From assembly GCA_021229015.1 (NCBI GenBank), contig CM037777.1, positions 65,116,219 through 65,180,218 of the forward strand: a stretch of DNA of 64,000 bases, in the 5' to 3' direction. This DNA is from Solen grandis. Its lineage: Eukaryota; Mollusca; Bivalvia; Adapedonta; Solenidae. The notes under the pieces are model-generated. The model did no database searches. It worked only from the letters and a program-made list of their open reading frames with translations, and was not told where the DNA came from. The translations under genes were made by a program, and so were the position numbers. Shown in pieces: positions 42,744 to 49,970 of this stretch. Numbering within the stretch: position 1 is the stretch's first letter; each line of letters starts with the position of its first letter.

Positions 42744-45700
42744 AGGTAAGTTTACTCATTCTCTGTATTTCCTCTTGATGAATTGACTTTCTCAATTTCG
42801 TAAGAAATGATCATTTAGATTTAGTGTTTTTAAGAATACTTAAATATTTTCTACTCCTAGGTTAAACGAAACATCATTGAATGCTAAATTTTCTAATATG
42901 ATTTTTATATCAATAGTCCAATTCATTTTTAATAAAATGATTATTTAACATATTTAAACCCTTAACCTGCCTGTGCTACATCGAATATAAAATAATTTTC
43001 CGCTCATGCATTAAGTATATTAGTCATTTTGATGGTAATCGATCTCCATTTTCCGAACCATATGTGATACATGACTACTAAATTCATTTAGTTTATCTTG
43101 AAAATATTGTTAATTAATAGCATTTACAAGCAAATCTTTCTTATCCTGATCCCATACATACATATATTCTATTCCTCTTGTATGCTATATGTATATGATT
43201 TTGTAAAATTTAATATAAATTAGTATTTTGTTATTTAGAAAAAACAATTCATTATTTCTAGTATTAAACGTTCAATGTCATTGCAGGGATTCTATAACAT
43301 CTCATGGTGTTAATGAGGTATCGTTTTACTAAAAAATATCTGATACGATATGAATCATTAGTTTGACTTGTCGAAGAAAAGGGGAAATGAATTTTACTCG
43401 GTTACCACGACATCGTCGGTTAAAAAGTTGCCGCAAGCTACATCTAGAAAGGGGAGACATAACCTGAATAACCATAATTAACATTATGTTAGAACATCAT
43501 AGAGAAAAACCATATATGGCTTTTAAAACACCATCTGCATTGTTCCTATTGGTGGTATACGTTAGTTGCAAATTGGAAATCGTATAAAGGATTTGTTCCC
43601 TAGAACTTCACAAGTTTAAAACATAACCTTTAAAAAAATAGATACATGGACATCTCTTGATTCATATATAAAAATTAACACATATGCATGTCATGCAAAT
43701 CGGTGTCATGGTCCAAGGGTAGTGTTCAATGAATTGAAGTTGTGTTTTGACGATACTATTTCTGGACTTCCCGTGAATAGAAATAATCAAATCCACGAAT
43801 GGAGAAAAGTATAAATTAGTGATACTGTGATTCCAATCGTCGTAAAAGAAAAATCAATGCAATATCAATATAATATGAGAGACGTTTATTTTAACATTTA
43901 AGAAGTCAATTTCAACTATCCCTTTAACATATATAGTGTGAATTTCCAGACTGTAGAGTTGGATACTACGGCACGAGTTGTGATCACGAGTGTCACTGTG
44001 TCGACAACAAACCTTGTAACAGAACCTCGGGCACCTGCTCCACACCCGGATGTAAACCCGGATGGAGGGGACAGGCGTGTAATAAAGGTAACGTATCGAT
44101 ACACTGTGTGTAGCTTAAATAGTTAGATGTGTGTGTGTAGTACCTTCTTTCTGAGCATCCGATCCTCTACTTTGAAATCTGAAGAACCTCTCAATTTTGT
44201 ACAAATAATCGAGCGATTAAGCATAATTCTACAACACAGCTTTGCTGAAATTAGAAATGTTGAAAAATCAATTTTGTGTCAAAAATAAATATTTACGGGA
44301 CACAGTAATTGTATGTGGCATAAAAACACATAAGAACTAATTTCTTTATGATGTTGCATATCTATCACTTGACTATGTGAGGAATATAGTTTGTTTTGAT
44401 ACAAAAGTGGCTCGTAAATAGTTTTGGATGGTAAATATGCAGGTCATTTTATTGAGTTACAATTAACCACGTAGTAAGCTTGAAGTCCGATACAAATCAT
44501 CATCAAGCTATATACCTCAGATTCCCCATGGGGTTATTTGTTACACTAAATGACGGAAACCTGTATATCTACTAAAAGAAATTAATAACAAGCCACCCAC
44601 TGACCATCGCATTCAACGCTTCAGCACTTTGGTGTCTTTTCTATTGTTTGGTGCTGAATGATCCGGAGATATATCTATAAAAGTAGTACGACGGAATTTG
44701 ATTTCACTTGATATAAATATGTTATACCATCATGTAATACTTTCACATAGTTCATACAAGACTATTATTGCACCTTTTAAAGTTCACAAACTTGTTTATC
44801 CTGCCCATTCTTAAGATGCCTATGAATGAATTACAATATGATGTAACAGTATACGATGCTGCACGTGCCGTGTGTTAAGGTTCTTTCACCAGAGTTATTT
44901 CAATTCGTACTGATGAAAATAAAATGCATCAATAATTATTCCAATTAAACCGACTGATACATTTTAAATGACACTTAAAATGAATGTGCATTATTATTAG
45001 ATAATAATGCACCTGTTATTTGATCTGGTTTACTGTTATGCCAATAATTGAAGAATGCATGTAATGGTATTTATGCAACTATGACCCCCTTCAGTATCCA
45101 TCCTGTGCCAAGCTTTTCTACTGGTATTTTGATAAAGAACAATGAAACAAGTATGTATCACAGCAGTACAGAGGTGTAATATAGATGATATTTGTTTATA
45201 TTATTATTTAAATCAATAATTCTGGTTGATCTATATCACTCACACTGTATGATGTGGATTTTATCTCTCTGACGGAACACAGTATTTCATCAGTTAGCAT
45301 TTCATAAATACAGTTAGCCTTTTGAGATCTTATTTTAAATGTAAATCATTAAAACACTTTTAGATTTTGTGGATGGCATAAGTACAACAAATGTGATTGT
45401 TTAACTACGTGAAATGTGCTGTTTGTAATAAGGCAATTCATTTTTGCCTGTTTAGCATTTATCGTTTTGAAACGACATTATTTAATATTGTCCCTACATA
45501 ATCGAATCTATATTTTTTGGGATCCGTAATCGGTATTAAATGCCACTTGAATAAAGCCCAATTTTTATACTGGATAGTGTAAACTACATTTAAAAGTGTT
45601 TAGTATGAAAGTCTCATATGTCATTTGACTTCTACGGTTATGGCTCACTTGGTTTAATCAATACAGGAAAATGTCTTGCCAAGCTAGTATTTTATTTATT

Positions 45701-47926
45701 AAATACGCACATACGTTGCATAACATTAGTTAAAATCAAATGTTTTATTTGAAAATTTATAAAATGAAATACAAAGACCTGACTATTTGAGACACAAAAA
45801 ATTTAACATAGACTATTAGACAAAAGCATTGATACTTAACAGGTAAGTGGAGTCTTATTCCTGACCGGATTCACAGTCTACTATTTTTTTTCTTAAGAAT
45901 GTAACAATCCCTCATTCGGCACCAGCTGTTCCAACATCTGTCACTGTATAAATGACAGCATCTGTGACCACGTGGTCGGCGCATGTGACCTGGGGATGTG
46001 TGATCCCGGGTGGCAAGGGCCTTCATGTGACCGAGGTATTTACATTTTGAATTAATTATGTGTAAACTAAATTTTTTTATTATCATTATTTTCATTTAAT
46101 TAATAATCAATTTACTTGGATTTTGTGGCTAAAATTGCATTTAAATATATATACAAGTTTTGTTTTTTACCGTAATCATTACCTTCATGGTAATCGGGCC
46201 TGCCTCGGGAGGTACTTGTTATGTCAGTACGACATAGAGCCCGTCATAGAGCCCTAGAGTCATGTTACAGAATCTGTCATGCAGTTAATAAATTCAAAAC
46301 AAATTTAATTTCTAGAATGTAATAATTCCTTATTCGGACAAAACTGCTCCAACATCTGCCACTGTATAAATGGCAGTCACTGTGACCAAGTGAACGGCAC
46401 ATGTGATCTTGGCCTGTGTGAAGCCGGATGGCGAGGATCCTCATGTGACACAGGTAAAAGTGCACTTATACATATTGTTTATTCAGCTGGTACAGTGGTA
46501 GTTAATTTCTTTTACTTATAATTATTAATTATCCTCATTTATAGACATAACAATTTGAGTGTATTTTTTTTGTTGTTGTTGATATTTTGTTGTTGTAGTT
46601 GACGTTTTAATTCAGTATCATTTAATATAATCATATAGACTATTATGAAAGTACCTTGAGGTATATGTTAAGCATGGATTTATACATATATTTATAGTTT
46701 ACCGGTATTATCAGCCTAGTATTTAATTTTATACATATATTTATAGTTTACCGGTATTATCAGCCTAGTATTTATACATATATTTATAGTTTACCGATAT
46801 TATCAGCCTAGTAGTATTACCGGGTATATGATTTCACCAACGGGAACGGCAACAACATAAAATGTGTGTTTTGCAAACTTGAAAGCAATATAACCTGGCC
46901 CTAATCATCATCTTATTAAATTCTCACGAAAGATAGATTTTAAGTATATAAGATGTACTATACTGTTTTTCTCCTCTTTGTGATATTACTAGTATCTTAT
47001 GGAATTCTGTATGGAATTGTGCCATCCTTTATAATTGTTGTTCTAATTAGTATTACTGTTCTATGTTTGTCAAAAATATGCAACATTTAAGAGAAAAACA
47101 TTCTGAGTTTCCAAATGTCCTAAGCTATGTAATACAATAAATATAGAATAAATGCACAAATATTTTAGCAAGTATTACCATAATTCTTGGCAATAAAAGC
47201 AACAAGTTTAACATTTTGATTGTGATTATACCAAAATTCTGAAAGCTAAAGCATAGACTTTGGAGATTGCTTAATTTAGATCCTTGGGCAATCTACGAGT
47301 ACATGTACGTTCTTGTTCTTTGATTTTCATAGAGAACAAATAGTTGTTTCCATGAATATCAAAAGAGATAATATATTCTCCCCATGTCAGATTCATTCAG
47401 TGAAATGCCAAGATTATAAAGGGATACGTTGGGCATTAATGTTTGAACTTCTGTTGTCTCGTTGAAAAATAAGTACAATCTAAAACTGTAACTGAAATTG
47501 GATTCTCAAATCCTTATTGAATCTGATGTAGCTTTAAGTGCTTTAGCATGAGTAAATAGTTGACAATATCTTGGTCTAATTATCAATTAAAGCATTGTGA
47601 TCTAGTTTTATTGAAAATGTGCCTTTACTGTGCTTATATCTAGGATGCAACAGTATTTCATTCGGATTCAACTGTTCCCACATCTGCCACTGTTTCAATA
47701 ATAGCCATTGTGACCCCGTGGTCGGCACATGTGACCTGGGGCTGTGTGATCCAGGATGGAATGGATCGTCATGTGACCAAGGTATTTTTAAATCCCATAT
47801 GATTACATTACTTCTTTGTAGAGTTTGATTTCCAAAAAAACGTATAGTTTTCTTGTATTGCTTACTTGTCTTTCTATCTGTTATCTGAAATCAGCCGCTT
47901 TTATTATAACTCCCAAAATGATGTAC

Positions 47927-47965
<39 letters not shown>

Positions 47966-48413
47966 GCGAATTTCACTCTCTACTTTTACATGAAACTGAA
48001 TAATTTTCTTTTCAACAGAATGCTCCCACCCCTCGTTTGGACCTAATTGTTCCCACACCTGTCATTGTGGAAATGACAGCCAGTGTGACCACGTGGTTGG
48101 TACTTGTGGACCAGGACTGTGTGCCCCTGGATGGAGGGGACCTTCGTGTGACCAAAGTATGTGTACATGCTTACTTCAGTACTGCTTTTCGATACATTCA
48201 TATATAAGACACATGTTACACGCTCTTTCACAATTCTTTTTAATGTTTGACCCACATTTTGTTTCTAAAAAATCTCATTTGTACAATACTCAAATTTATA
48301 CTTAAAATTACCGCTGTTCGCGATGAAAGTATCGATATTATAACTTGAGCTGAAGACACTATGCATTTAAAAAGTATTTAAAGAAAACCAGATCACACGT
48401 TTATTCTTGAAAA

Positions 48414-48461
<48 letters not shown>

Positions 48462-49924
48462 GACTCATGGCTGTATTCGATTGGACAACCGGCTTACGCC
48501 GTTTTGAGCCGGTTGACCTTTATGACCCGGCGAGTGCAATCTTTTGGTTCATGCACTAGCCGAAAAACCTAGCCGGCGCACGCCGAATACGACGCTTTAA
48601 ATTAGACCGGCGCACAATGGCGGATGTTGGCAAGTAAGTTTTTCCCGAAACAAGTCATAATGATAGTGCTAATATTTCTTATAAATGCCGTGATCATTTT
48701 AACCTAATCAAAATGCATTTTATGACGTACTTGAGTCCCCATATTCTTTCGTGCTTTCAAGAAAAGAACTAAATCTGTGGCGTGTTCAATAAACCTAACG
48801 GTCGCCAATGTCCTGTAATATCGTCGTGTATAGAATGCAAGCATGTTTTCATCTCGCAACCGTTAGATAACGTGAGCTGACGGTCGTCATTACTGAACGC
48901 ACGGCATGTCACGTGTATGGTATATTTGTTTCGCCGGCTACACTCGTTTCACTCTCAGCCCGGTCACATGACTGGCGTACCCCGTTTTACGCAAATTTTG
49001 TCAAAACGAATACGGCCATACACTTCTTAGCCCAATCCTATTCAGGTATCTGATACATAAAAGTTTCAACCCATTTTTAAATGTTGACAAGTTATGTTTT
49101 CCTGCAATTGTCCAGAATGTTACAGTACCTACTTCGGACTGAACTGTTTTTACAAATGTCACTGCATAAATAACAGCCACTGTGATCACGTGGTTGGTAC
49201 ATGTGACCTGGGGCTGTCCGACTCCGGATGGCAGAGAACATCATGTGACCGAGATTAGATTCACTTTGTCAATGTTGAAATATAAACATCAACTGAGGTA
49301 CTTTAACCTCTGGAGTGGCATAATTCAATACAATTACTTTTATACAATGTCTTACTGTAAAATGAAATACTTATTTACTGAAAAATAAATTTGATGATTT
49401 TTGTCGTAATGCTTTTCTTACAAGAATGTGCCAATTGATAATTCTGTCCAAAAGTCTGAACTTTGCAAATGCATCGATGTAATACGACATCAAGGGTAAA
49501 ATGTAGTGAAGAAGTTTAGTGATCTGCGCAGCACGCTTACGGAGACTGTGCAAGTTAGGTATAGCTATATTTACTTTTTAACACTCTTCAGGAAAAACAA
49601 ATTTACACGATTTTTCTTTCCGTCCTTGTTTAATGTTTAAGTCCAAGAAAATAACTAGACTTATTAATTCTTGAAAAATAAAAATAAAAAAAGAAGTCAA
49701 TGATTTTATTTCCAGTGGGTTTGAATAATAGTGATACAGTATAAAAATACATTACCATTCTTCTAAATACGTATAAACAATAATAACCATATATCAAAAA
49801 GAGATACTCAAGCTAGAAGGTTAGGGCTAGAGAATATGCTATGTTTTATAAGTATTTTTATCTAGCTTTTTTTATTGTCTGAATTTATCTATGCTATGAT
49901 TTTTGACATGAGCATGTATAGAAT

Positions 49925-49970
<46 letters not shown>

